Below are positions 1 through 7,718 of a stretch of 64,000 bases of DNA, one piece after another; positions within the stretch are counted from its first letter, which is position 1, and the number at the start of each line of letters is the position of its first letter. The position numbers and the translations under genes are program-made. This DNA is from Pantoea sp. Cy-639 (GTDB taxonomy: Bacteria > Pseudomonadota > Gammaproteobacteria > Pseudomonadales > Pseudomonadaceae): NCBI RefSeq assembly GCF_011752525.1, contig NZ_VWXI01000015.1, forward strand, positions 62,001 through 126,000, read 5' to 3'. The notes under the pieces are model-generated. The model was given only the letters and a program-made list of their open reading frames with translations, was not told the DNA's origin and ran no database searches.

Positions 1-394
1 CGAGGACGCCGTGTTCAGCGTGCCGCGCAGCCTGACCCTGGGCTCGCTGGCCCTGGGCGCGACGCCCTGGCAGACCCTGACCCGCGTGGTCATCCTCACC
101 GCCAGCCCGGGGATCTTCTCGGCGCTGATGATCGGCATGGGCCGCGCGGTGGGCGAGACCATGATCGTGCTCATGGCCACCGGCAACACCCCGGTGATGG
201 AGCTGAACCTGTTCGAGGGCATGCGCACCCTGGCCGCCAACGTGGCCGTGGAAATGCCCGAATCGGAAGTCGGTGGCAGCCACTATCGTGTGCTGTTCCT
301 CGCCGCACTCGTGCTGCTGCTGTTCACGTTCATCATGAACACCTTGGCCGAGCTGATTCGCCAGCGCCTGCGCAAGAAATACTCGTCGCTTTGA
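1..394 (+). CDS. pstC: Phosphate ABC transporter permease PstC (3' part)
   Basis: C-terminal 130 or so residues of an inner-membrane permease; the gene begins before the window. The visible part carries the ABC-permease coupling (EAA) loop, seen as SLTLGSLALGATPWQT near the window start, followed by hydrophobic helices and a basic tail ending KKYSSL. PstC pairs with PstA to form the membrane channel of the high-affinity phosphate importer. pstA follows 17 bp downstream, so they are one operon. Any upstream pstS and the Pho-box promoter lie outside the window. Confidence 0.95.
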   Translation, partial: EDAVFSVPRSLTLGSLALGATPWQTLTRVVILTASPGIFSALMIGMGRAVGETMIVLMATGNTPVMELNLFEGMRTLAANVAVEMPESEVGGSHYRVLFLAALVLLLFTFIMNTLAELIRQRLRKKYSSL

Positions 395-411
395 TAGAAA
401 GGTAGAGATCC

Positions 412-2082
412 GTGAAAAAGGATTCCCTCAAAGGCTGGTTCAAGAGCGGCGCCCCTGGCGTCTGGATCAGCGGTGGCGCGGTGGCCATGGCGGTCATCAT
501 GACCGTCGGCCTGCTGGCCGTGATCGCCGTCCGTGGCCTGGGCCACTTCTGGCCGGCCGACCTGATCCAGGCCACCTACAAGGTGCCTGGCCAGGCCGAC
601 CATGTGATCATCGGCGAAGTGGTGCAGAAGGAAGAAGTACCGCGCGAACGCCTCAAGGGCGCCGGCCTGCCGGTGCCCGACCAGGGCCCGGAATTCATGA
701 CCCGCGAGCTGGTCAAGGTAGGCAACCGCGACCTCAACGGCAGTGATTTCACCTGGCTGGTCGGCGACTGGCTGGTGGACCAGCGCAAGCCGGCCGAGCT
801 GATCGCCCTGGAACGCCGTGAGTGGGGCAACTTCTACGGTTACCTGGTCAGCGTCAAGGAAGAGGGCCGGGTGGTGGCCCAGGGCCCCGAGGCCTGGAAC
901 GAACTGCAGGCCCGCCTCAAGCGCGCCAGCCAGCTCAACGACCAGTTGGTGCAGCTGGAGAAGAAGGACATCGGTGCCATCAACCATGGCCTGGAGCGCC
1001 TGCGCCTGCACGGTCGCAAGCTCGAGCTCAACGGCAAGCTGGATGCCGCCGCCCAGGCCGACATGGACGCCGAGCGCGCCGAGCTGAATGCCCGCTACCA
1101 GGCCATCGAGGAGCGCCTGACCGGTCTGCACCAGGCCTTCGCCCGCGACAGTCTGGTGGCGCGCGACGGCAATGGTCGCGAAGTCGAGATCAACCTGAGC
1201 AAGGTGGTCCACGCGATTCAGCCGAACGCGATGTCCGGCATGACCAAGATGGGTACCTACTTCGCCAAGGTGTGGGAATTCCTCAGCGATGACCCACGCG
1301 AGGCCAACACCGAGGGTGGTATCTTCCCGGCCATCTTCGGCACCGTGATGATGACCCTGATCATGGCCGTGATCGTCACCCCGTTCGGCGTGCTGGCGGC
1401 GGTATACCTGCGCGAATACGCCAGGCAGGGCCCGGTGACGCGGCTGATCCGCATCGCCGTGAACAACCTGGCGGGTGTGCCGGCGATCGTCTATGGCGTG
1501 TTCGGCCTGGGCTTCTTCGTCTATGTGCTGGGCGGTTCGATCGACCGGCTGTTCTTCCCTGAGTCGCTGCCGGCGCCGACCCTGGGCACTCCGGGCCTGC
1601 TGTGGGCTTCGCTGACCCTGGCGCTGCTGGCGGTACCCGTGGTGATCGTCGCCACCGAGGAAGGCCTGGCGCGGATTCCGCGCACCGTGCGCGAAGGCTC
1701 GCTGGCCCTGGGCGCGACCAAGGCCGAGACCCTGTGGAAGATCGTCCTGCCGATGGCCAGCCCGGCCATGATGACCGGCATGATCCTCGCCGTGGCCCGC
1801 GCCGCTGGCGAAGTGGCCCCGCTGATGCTGGTGGGCGTGGTGAAGCTGGCGCCGTCGTTGCCGCTGGACGGTAACTACCCGTACCTGCACCTGGACCAGA
1901 AGATCATGCACCTGGGCTTCCATATCTACGATGTCGGCTTCCAGAGCCCTAACGTCGAGGCCGCGCGACCGCTGGTCTACGCCACTGCGCTGCTGCTGGT
2001 GCTGGTGATCGCCACCCTCAACCTCTCGGCGGTGTGGATCCGTAACCACCTGCGCGAGAAGTACAAGGCCCTCGACAGCTGA
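412..2082 (+). CDS. pstA: Phosphate ABC transporter permease PstA, long form
   Basis: 556-residue inner-membrane permease, partner of PstC. It starts at GTG 412, with an AGGTAGAG ribosome site a few bases upstream. After one N-terminal transmembrane helix (about residues 20-45) comes a long soluble, charged, partly coiled-coil region (about 60-250), then the conserved permease core from about 300 with the coupling-loop sequence EGSLALGATKAET. Enterobacterial PstA is only about 300 residues; long PstA proteins are, from memory, usual in Pseudomonas. The extra segment should be periplasmic, and its role is unknown. Confidence 0.95.
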   Translation: MKKDSLKGWFKSGAPGVWISGGAVAMAVIMTVGLLAVIAVRGLGHFWPADLIQATYKVPGQADHVIIGEVVQKEEVPRERLKGAGLPVPDQGPEFMTRELVKVGNRDLNGSDFTWLVGDWLVDQRKPAELIALERREWGNFYGYLVSVKEEGRVVAQGPEAWNELQARLKRASQLNDQLVQLEKKDIGAINHGLERLRLHGRKLELNGKLDAAAQADMDAERAELNARYQAIEERLTGLHQAFARDSLVARDGNGREVEINLSKVVHAIQPNAMSGMTKMGTYFAKVWEFLSDDPREANTEGGIFPAIFGTVMMTLIMAVIVTPFGVLAAVYLREYARQGPVTRLIRIAVNNLAGVPAIVYGVFGLGFFVYVLGGSIDRLFFPESLPAPTLGTPGLLWASLTLALLAVPVVIVATEEGLARIPRTVREGSLALGATKAETLWKIVLPMASPAMMTGMILAVARAAGEVAPLMLVGVVKLAPSLPLDGNYPYLHLDQKIMHLGFHIYDVGFQSPNVEAARPLVYATALLLVLVIATLNLSAVWIRNHLREKYKALDS

Positions 2083-2099
2083 CCTCAGCGTTAAGCCAC

Positions 2100-2170
2100 A
2101 AGCGGCAAGCTCCCAGCAGATTGCCGCTTTGTCCAAACTTGCAGCTAGCAGCTTGAAGCTTGCAGCTTCA
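2100..2170 (+). repeat. Intercistronic inverted repeats between pstA and pstB
   Basis: The 102-bp gap holds two stem-loops. The first pairs AAGCGGCAA (2100-2108) with TTGCCGCTT (2121-2129), perfect over 9 bp. The second is GAAGCT-TGC-AGCTTC (2156-2170). The pstB ribosome site GGAG follows at 2174. Such structures may stabilise or attenuate mRNA between cistrons; the short T stretch after the first stem is weak for a terminator. Confidence 0.6.
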
Positions 2171-2184
2171 AATGGAGTAAGAAC

Positions 2185-3018
2185 ATGCAACATGAAGCTC
2201 ATACCCACGGCATCGACATGTCGGCCCTGGGCCGCGACAAGCAGAGCCTGCGCCTGGCCGAAGAGACCGTGGCCATCGAAGTGCCTGGTCTGTCCCTGTT
2301 CTACGGCGACAAGCAAGCGCTGTTCGACGTCAGCATGAACATTCCCAAGCAGCGCGTGACGGCCTTCATCGGCCCGTCCGGTTGCGGCAAGTCGACGTTG
2401 CTGCGTACCTTCAACCGCATGAACGACCTGGTCGACGGCTGCCGCGTCGAGGGTGCCATCAACCTGTACGGCAACAACATCTACCGCAAGGGCGAGGACG
2501 TGGCCGAGCTGCGCCGCCGGGTCGGCATGGTGTTCCAGAAGCCCAACCCGTTCCCCAAGACCATCTACGAGAACGTGGTCTATGGCCTGCGTATCCAGGG
2601 CATCAACAAGAAGCGCGTGCTCGACGAAGCCGTGGAGTGGGCGCTCAAGGGCGCCGCGCTGTGGGACGAAGTGAAGGATCGTCTGCATGACTCGGCCCTG
2701 GGCCTGTCCGGTGGTCAGCAGCAGCGTCTGGTGATTGCCCGGACCATTGCCGTGGAGCCGGAAGTACTGCTGCTCGACGAACCGTGCTCGGCGCTGGACC
2801 CGATCTCGACGCTGAAGGTCGAGGAACTGATCTACGAACTGAAATCCAAGTACACCATCGTCATCGTTACCCACAACATGCAGCAGGCAGCCCGCGTCTC
2901 GGACTACACCGCATTCATGTACATGGGCAAACTGGTCGAGTTCGGTGACACCGACACCCTGTTCACCAACCCGGCGAAGAAGCAGACCGAAGACTACATC
3001 ACTGGTCGCTATGGCTAG
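2185..3018 (+). CDS. pstB: Phosphate ABC transporter ATP-binding protein PstB
   Basis: 277-residue ATPase that powers phosphate import. Walker A is GPSGCGKST (63-71), the ABC signature LSGGQQQR lies at about 174-181, and Walker B LLLDEP at 195-200. The family-typical VGMVFQKPNPFP segment (about 113-124) is intact. A GGAG ribosome site precedes ATG 2185. An N-terminal extension of roughly 30 residues before the core ABC domain distinguishes it from the enterobacterial protein. It is the third gene of the pst operon, followed by phoU. Confidence 0.97.
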   Translation: MQHEAHTHGIDMSALGRDKQSLRLAEETVAIEVPGLSLFYGDKQALFDVSMNIPKQRVTAFIGPSGCGKSTLLRTFNRMNDLVDGCRVEGAINLYGNNIYRKGEDVAELRRRVGMVFQKPNPFPKTIYENVVYGLRIQGINKKRVLDEAVEWALKGAALWDEVKDRLHDSALGLSGGQQQRLVIARTIAVEPEVLLLDEPCSALDPISTLKVEELIYELKSKYTIVIVTHNMQQAARVSDYTAFMYMGKLVEFGDTDTLFTNPAKKQTEDYITGRYG

Positions 3019-3031
3019 TTGGGGCTTCGAG

Positions 3032-3115
3032 GGCGTGGGCTTGCCCCGCGATTGCGCCGGTGCCGACAGCGCCAGTCGCAGGGCGAGTCGTAGCGCCGCG
3101 CCGCGGCCCCCACGC
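3032..3115 (+). repeat. REP element between pstB and phoU
   Basis: GGCGTGGGCTTGCCCCGCGA at 3032-3051 carries the same core found at many gene ends in this window. A degenerate inverted partner ends in CCCACGCC at 3108-3115, so the pair may fold as a long hairpin between the pstB stop and the phoU start. Confidence 0.6.
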
Positions 3116-3180
3116 CAGATTTTCATTGCCAGGACGACACGAACGACTTGAAGCCTGCAGCTGCTTCGCGGAGCGAAACG

Positions 3181-3951
3181 ATGATCAACAAAGAAAGCCT
3201 TACCCACCATATCTCCCAGCAGTTCAACGCCGAGCTCGAAGAGGTGCGCAGCCACCTCTTGGCGATGGGCGGCCTGGTCGAGAAACAGGTCAACGACGCG
3301 GTCACCGCGCTGATCGAGGCCGACTCCGGCCTGGCCCAGCAGGTGCGCGAGGTCGACGAACAGATCAACCAGATGGAGCGCAACATCGACGAGGAATGCG
3401 TGCGCATCCTCGCCCGCCGCCAGCCGGCTGCCTCCGACCTGCGCCTGATCATCAGCATCTCCAAGTCGGTGATCGACCTCGAGCGCATCGGCGACGAGTC
3501 GACCAAGATCGCCCGCCGCGCCATCCAGCTGTGCGAGGAAGGCGAGTCGCCGCGCGGCTACGTCGAGGTGCGCCACATCGGCGACCAGGTGCGCAACATG
3601 GTTCGCGACGCGCTGGACGCCTTTGCCCGTTTCGACGCCGACCTGGCCCTGTCGGTGGCCCAGTACGACAAGACCATCGACCGTGAATACAAGACCGCGC
3701 TGCGTGAACTGGTTACCTACATGATGGAAGACCCGCGTTCGATCTCCCGGGTGCTGAGCGTGATCTGGGCCCTGCGTTCGCTGGAGCGTATCGGTGACCA
3801 CGCGCGCAATATCTCGGAGCTGGTGATCTACCTGGTGCGCGGTACCGACGTCCGCCACATGGGCCTCAAGCGCATGAAGGCCGAGGTCCAGGGCGAGGCC
3901 TACGACGAGGGTGAAATCGCTAATGTTCCGGCTGAACCGGACGATAAATAG
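3181..3951 (+). CDS. phoU: Phosphate signalling regulator PhoU
   Basis: 256-residue cytoplasmic helical protein that links the Pst transporter to PhoR and represses the Pho response when phosphate is plentiful. ATG 3181 is chosen because GCGGAG sits just upstream; an in-frame TTG at 3148 has no such site. The two repeated three-helix halves each carry the metal-binding type motif, seen as DLERIGDESTKIA in the first half and SLERIGDHARNI in the second. It is last in the pst operon, with a strong terminator right after it. Confidence 0.97.
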   Translation: MINKESLTHHISQQFNAELEEVRSHLLAMGGLVEKQVNDAVTALIEADSGLAQQVREVDEQINQMERNIDEECVRILARRQPAASDLRLIISISKSVIDLERIGDESTKIARRAIQLCEEGESPRGYVEVRHIGDQVRNMVRDALDAFARFDADLALSVAQYDKTIDREYKTALRELVTYMMEDPRSISRVLSVIWALRSLERIGDHARNISELVIYLVRGTDVRHMGLKRMKAEVQGEAYDEGEIANVPAEPDDK

Positions 3952-3970
3952 AATTGCTCCCGAGCATGAA

Positions 3971-3999
3971 CGCCCGGCAATTGCCGGGCGTTTTCGTTT
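3971..3999 (+). terminator. Rho-independent terminator of the pst-phoU operon
   Basis: Perfect 20-base palindrome, CGCCCGGCAA followed directly by TTGCCGGGCG, then TTTTCGTTT. It lies 19 bp after the phoU stop. Confidence 0.9.
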
Positions 4000-4114
4000 G
4001 CGGTCGAGCACCAGCAGGCACCCGCGAACCGTGTGAGAAGTCCCGGCGTGGCCCGTGGTTTGGCAAATGGCCATCAGTCGGCGGTATGCTAGCCGGGATT
4101 CAAGAGGAATATCG

Positions 4115-5026
4115 ATGAGTAAAGTCAATGTACTGGTCGTGGACGATGCCCCGTTCATCCGCGACCTGGTGAGGAAGTGCCTGCGCAATGCCTTCCCGGG
4201 CATGGTGATCGAAGACGCGGTCAACGGCCGCAAGGCCATGGCCATGCTCGCCAAGGAGCGCTTCGACCTGGTCCTGTGCGACTGGGAGATGCCGGAGATG
4301 TCCGGCCTCGAACTGCTGAGCTGGTGCCGCCAGCAGGAAGAGATGAAGGCCATGCAGTTCATCATGGTGACCAGCCGTGGTGACAAGGAGAACGTGATCC
4401 AGGCCATCCAGGCCGGCGTCTCCGACTTCGTCGGCAAGCCGTTCACCAACGAACAGCTACTGACCAAGGTGAAGAAGTCCCTGACCAAGATCGGCAAGCT
4501 CGACAACCTCATGGCCAGCGCCCCAGCGCGGGTCAACTCGGCGTTCGCCAACGATTCGCTGAGCGCCTTGACCGGTGGTCGCCCGGAGGCCGCCAAGGTC
4601 GCTGCGCCCGCTGCTGCTGCACCGGTTGCCGCTGCCAAGCCGCTGATCAACGCACCGACGCCGAAGACTGCCGCCGCCGCCGCGCAGGCTGGCCGTGGCC
4701 AGGGCCAGCTGCGTCTGTCCAGCGGCATGCAGCCGTGCGTGATCAAGGCCCTGAGCCTGAAGGAGGCGCTGCTGGTGGTGCGCCGCAGCGCCAACCTGCC
4801 TCAGGTGCTCGAAGGCGCGGTACTGGACCTGGAGCAGGGCGAGAACGCCGAAGTGGCACGCCTGAACGGCTATCTGCACGCCATTGCCGCACTGGAACCG
4901 AAACCAGAGAGCGACTGGCTGCAATTGACGTTCAAGTTCGTCGACCAGGACGCGCAGAAGCTCGACTACCTGTCGCGCCTGATCGCCCGTGGGACCACCC
5001 AGAAGCACTTCACGCCTGGCGCCTGA
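4115..5026 (+). CDS. Response regulator with a degenerate PilZ-like C-terminus
   Basis: 303 residues; ATG 4115 is preceded by GAGGAA. Residues 1-125 are a complete receiver domain: acidic pair D10-D11, phospho-acceptor D56, conserved K108 in FVGKPF. Residues about 165-205 are an Ala/Pro-rich linker. The last 100 residues resemble the C-terminal part of a PilZ domain in pattern, but I see no RxxxR or (D/N)xSxxG c-di-GMP motif. There is no DNA-binding domain. The gene follows phoU but is separated by a terminator, so it probably has its own promoter (TATGCT at 4085-4090 is a candidate -10). No cognate kinase is adjacent. Confidence 0.85.
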   Translation: MSKVNVLVVDDAPFIRDLVRKCLRNAFPGMVIEDAVNGRKAMAMLAKERFDLVLCDWEMPEMSGLELLSWCRQQEEMKAMQFIMVTSRGDKENVIQAIQAGVSDFVGKPFTNEQLLTKVKKSLTKIGKLDNLMASAPARVNSAFANDSLSALTGGRPEAAKVAAPAAAAPVAAAKPLINAPTPKTAAAAAQAGRGQGQLRLSSGMQPCVIKALSLKEALLVVRRSANLPQVLEGAVLDLEQGENAEVARLNGYLHAIAALEPKPESDWLQLTFKFVDQDAQKLDYLSRLIARGTTQKHFTPGA

Positions 5027-5068
5027 CAAGCGGGGCGGGTGAGCCCTGTGGAGCGCCTCGCGCTCTAT

Positions 5069-5131
5069 CGCAGGCTGTCGCCAATTTCCACAGCCTTACC
5101 TTGAGTCTGTGGGAGCTGGCGACAGCCTGCG
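5069..5131. repeat. Inverted pair of REP-like units (GTGGGAGCTGGCGA family)
   Basis: CGCAGGCTGTCGCC at 5069-5082 faces GGCGACAGCCTGCG at 5118-5131; the outer 25 bases of each arm match with few mismatches. It is related to the units of the array at 10.3-10.6 kb and lies downstream of the response regulator gene. Confidence 0.7.
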
Positions 5132-5279
5132 ACGGGCCGCGAAGCGGCTCTGACAATTGCTTCCACAGCAATCGATGTTTGCTGTGCGATCCCCTATGAA
5201 CTTCCGACCAGCTGTCACAACTTGTCTTTATTCGGGCTGCTAGGCTTCGACAAACCATCACTGTCAAAAAGCCACCACC

Positions 5280-6176
5280 ATGCCTGCCCGTCTGCTGCTG
5301 TTCTGTGCATTGCTCACGGCCTCGGCGTCGAGCCTGGGCATGACCATCTACAAGACCACCGACAACTACGGTGTCGTCTCCTACTCCGACCAACCCGGCC
5401 CAGGGGCCAAGCCCTACGTCTTTCGCGAGCCGATCATCGAACATGTCGAGGGCAAGGTGCACCTGCAGGCCGAAAAGTTCGCCGGTGGCGTGCGCTTCGT
5501 CGCTCGTAACGAGCTGTACGTACCGCTGGAGGTCGAGTTGCGGGTGGACAACCTGGCCAACGCGTTTGGCGGCAACGCCCCACGCCTGGTACGACGGGTG
5601 GTGGGGCCGCGTTCGAGCAAGGTGATCAGCGTGGTGCTGGCGGCGCCGGGCGGTCCGCTGAAGTACACCAGCAAGTTCGACTACGCCATGGGCGACCCGC
5701 AGCAGCGTACCCAGGAGTACCTCTACCCGTTTCCGTGGAAGGGCGGGCCGTTCCGCTTGAGCCAGGGGCCGAACGGCCGCTTCAGCCACTTCGGGCCCAG
5801 GAGTCGCTATGCCATGGACATCGCCATGCCGGAGGGCACGCCGATCATCGCCGCGCGCGGCGGGATGGTGGTCAAGGTCGAGAACGCTCAGGTCGGGCGG
5901 GGCAACAACCCGGCGGGCAACTTCGTGCGCATCCTGCACCCGGACGGCACCATGGGCGTGTACCTGCACCTGATGCGCGGGTCGGTGGTGGTGAAGGAAG
6001 GGCAGCGGGTGGTGGTCGGGCAGTCGCTGGCCAAGTCGGGGAATACCGGCAACAGCACCGGCCCGCACCTGCACTTCGTGGTGCAGCGCAACGTCGGGCT
6101 GGCGCTGGAGTCGATACCGTACCGCTTCAACAAGCCGATCGGTGGGTTGCCGGACTTCACCGCGGGCAACCCCTGA
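5280..6176 (+). CDS. Secreted M23-family metallopeptidase
   Basis: 298 residues with a signal peptide (about 1-20), then a DUF4124-like segment (IYKTTDNYGVVSYSDQPG), a beta-rich middle, and a C-terminal LytM/M23 domain. Zinc-site residues are visible: His and Asp in the FSHFGPRSRYAMDIAMP region, and the HxH of GPHLHFVV near residue 262. M23 enzymes cut peptidoglycan cross-bridges in the periplasm, and the intact ligands suggest an active enzyme. It is a single gene, convergent with the corC-like gene 28 bp away. The promoter should lie in 5132-5279. Confidence 0.88.
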   Translation: MPARLLLFCALLTASASSLGMTIYKTTDNYGVVSYSDQPGPGAKPYVFREPIIEHVEGKVHLQAEKFAGGVRFVARNELYVPLEVELRVDNLANAFGGNAPRLVRRVVGPRSSKVISVVLAAPGGPLKYTSKFDYAMGDPQQRTQEYLYPFPWKGGPFRLSQGPNGRFSHFGPRSRYAMDIAMPEGTPIIAARGGMVVKVENAQVGRGNNPAGNFVRILHPDGTMGVYLHLMRGSVVVKEGQRVVVGQSLAKSGNTGNSTGPHLHFVVQRNVGLALESIPYRFNKPIGGLPDFTAGNP

Positions 6177-6204
6177 ACTTGGGAAGGAGGCGCTGGACGG
6201 CGGC

Positions 6205-7545
6205 TCAATCGAGCTTGAGCACCTTGGCCAGCACGATCTTCGGCCCTTTCATCTTCTTGATGATGATGCGCAGGCCTTCGACTTCCAGTACTTCCTCTTC
6301 CTCGGGCACGCGCTTGAGCGTCTCGTAGACCAGACCGGCGAGGGTCTCGGCCTCGATATGGTCGAGGTCGACGCCCAGCAGCCGTTCGACCTTGAACAGC
6401 GGCGTGTCGCCACGCACCAGCAGTTTGCCTGGCTGGTAGGCAAGGATGCCGCGCTCGGTCTTGCGGTGCTCGTCCTGGATATCGCCGACCAGTACTTCCA
6501 GCACGTCTTCCATGGTCAGGTAGCCGATCACCTTGCCGTCGGCCTCCTCGACCAGCACGAAGTGCGCGCCGCCCTTGCGGAACTGCTCCAGCAACTGGGA
6601 CAGCGGCATGTGCCGCGACACCCGCTCCAGCGGACGGGCGAGGTCATCCAGGTCGATGGTCTCGGGCAGGTGGTCGAGCTCGGCCAGCTCCAGCAGCAGG
6701 TCCTTGATGTGCAGCAGGCCGGTGAATTCCTCGCGCTCGGCGTCGTACACCGGGTAGCGGCTGAACTTGTGGCGGCGGAACAGGGCGAGGATCTGCCTGA
6801 GCGGCGCGTGAGCGTCGATGCTGACCATGTCCTCGCGCGAGTTGGCCCAGTCGACCACCTCCAGTTCACCCATTTCCACGGCCGAGGCCAGCACGCGCAT
6901 GCCCTGGTCGCTCGGATCCTGGCCGCGGCTGGAGTGCAGGATCAGCTTGAGCTCCTCGCGGCTGTAGTGGTGCTCGTGGTGGGGGCCCGGCTCGCCTTGT
7001 CCGGCGATGCGCAGGATGGTGTTGGCGCTGGCGTTGAGCAGGTAGATGGCCGGGTACATGGCCCAGTAGAACAGGTACAGCGGCACGGCGGTCCACAGCG
7101 ACAGCAGCTCGGGCTTGCGGATCGCCCAGGACTTGGGCGCCAGCTCACCGACCACGATGTGCAGGTAGGAGATCACGAAGAAGGCGACGAAGAACGAGAT
7201 CGCCTTGATCAGCTCGGGCGAGTCCACGCCGACGGCAGCCAGCAGCGGCTCGAGCAGGTGGGCGAAGGCCGGCTCGCCGACCCAGCCCAGGCCCAGCGAG
7301 GCCAGGGTGATGCCCAGTTGGCAGGCCGAGAGGTAGGCGTCGAGTTGGTTGTGCACCTTGCGCAGGATGCTGCCGCGCCAGCCATGCAGCTCGGCGATGG
7401 ACTCGACGCGGGTGGCGCGCAGCTTGACCATGGCGAACTCGGCGGCAACGAAGAAGCCGTTGAGCAGCACCAGGAACAGGGCGAAGAGAATCATGCCGAA
7501 ATCGGCGAACAACGAGGTGAGGCTGATACCAGGGGAAGGGTCCAT
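6205..7545 (-). CDS. CorC/HlyC-family membrane protein (DUF21 plus CBS)
   Basis: 446 residues, starting at ATG 7545 (MDPSPGISL). Order of parts: DUF21/CNNM transmembrane region with about four helices (residues 10-190), two CBS domains (about 210-335), and a CorC_HlyC domain (about 350-430, including GDTPLFKVERLLG). The family is linked to magnesium and cobalt efflux or membrane ion handling; which ion is used here cannot be read from sequence. It is transcribed from just beyond the phoR terminator, so it is probably independent of phoBR. Confidence 0.9.
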   Translation of the reverse strand: MDPSPGISLTSLFADFGMILFALFLVLLNGFFVAAEFAMVKLRATRVESIAELHGWRGSILRKVHNQLDAYLSACQLGITLASLGLGWVGEPAFAHLLEPLLAAVGVDSPELIKAISFFVAFFVISYLHIVVGELAPKSWAIRKPELLSLWTAVPLYLFYWAMYPAIYLLNASANTILRIAGQGEPGPHHEHHYSREELKLILHSSRGQDPSDQGMRVLASAVEMGELEVVDWANSREDMVSIDAHAPLRQILALFRRHKFSRYPVYDAEREEFTGLLHIKDLLLELAELDHLPETIDLDDLARPLERVSRHMPLSQLLEQFRKGGAHFVLVEEADGKVIGYLTMEDVLEVLVGDIQDEHRKTERGILAYQPGKLLVRGDTPLFKVERLLGVDLDHIEAETLAGLVYETLKRVPEEEEVLEVEGLRIIIKKMKGPKIVLAKVLKLD

Positions 7546-7583
7546 GATGGAGTTTTTACGGGGTCCGTCTTTGAAATGGGGAG

Positions 7584-7610
7584 AAAAAAAGTGCCAGCTT
7601 CGGCTGGCAC
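7584..7610 (-). terminator. Rho-independent terminator of phoBR
   Basis: On the minus strand GTGCCAGC-CGAA-GCTGGCAC (7610-7591) is followed by seven T (7590-7584). It stands between the phoR stop and the start of the corC-like gene, so it ends the phoBR message. Confidence 0.9.
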
Positions 7611-7689
7611 AGGGGATCCAATGTAGCGGCTGGAGCTGTAAAAGCAAAGAGCAGGGACCGTATCGTCGCCCTCACGCGATCAGTCGATG

Positions 7690-7716
7690 GCGTGGGCGCG
7701 GGCTTGCCCCGCGATG
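7690..7716 (+). repeat. REP element downstream of phoR
   Basis: Single copy of the common core, GCGGGCTTGCCCCGCGATG, ending two bases before the phoR stop codon. Confidence 0.7.
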
Positions 7717-7718
7717 TT

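Noticed and set aside
3148..3180. Upstream TTG start for phoU
   Set aside because: No ribosome site and the extra residues do not match PhoU proteins; ATG 3181 fits better.
283..4794. 1503-codon open frame on the minus strand opposite pstA, pstB, phoU and the response regulator
   Set aside because: It is a shadow of high-GC plus-strand genes: low-complexity His/Arg/Gly-rich product, no ribosome site, no domain, and it crosses the pst terminator.
5212..5229. Pho-box-like CTGTCACAACTTGTCTTT before the M23 peptidase gene
   Set aside because: First half matches 6 of 7 but the second half is at the wrong spacing for PhoB (10 instead of 11 bp).
6142..7626. 494-codon plus-strand frame opposite the corC-like gene
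   Set aside because: Antisense shadow; the product is Gln/His/Val-rich with no domain, while the minus-strand protein has full DUF21-CBS structure.
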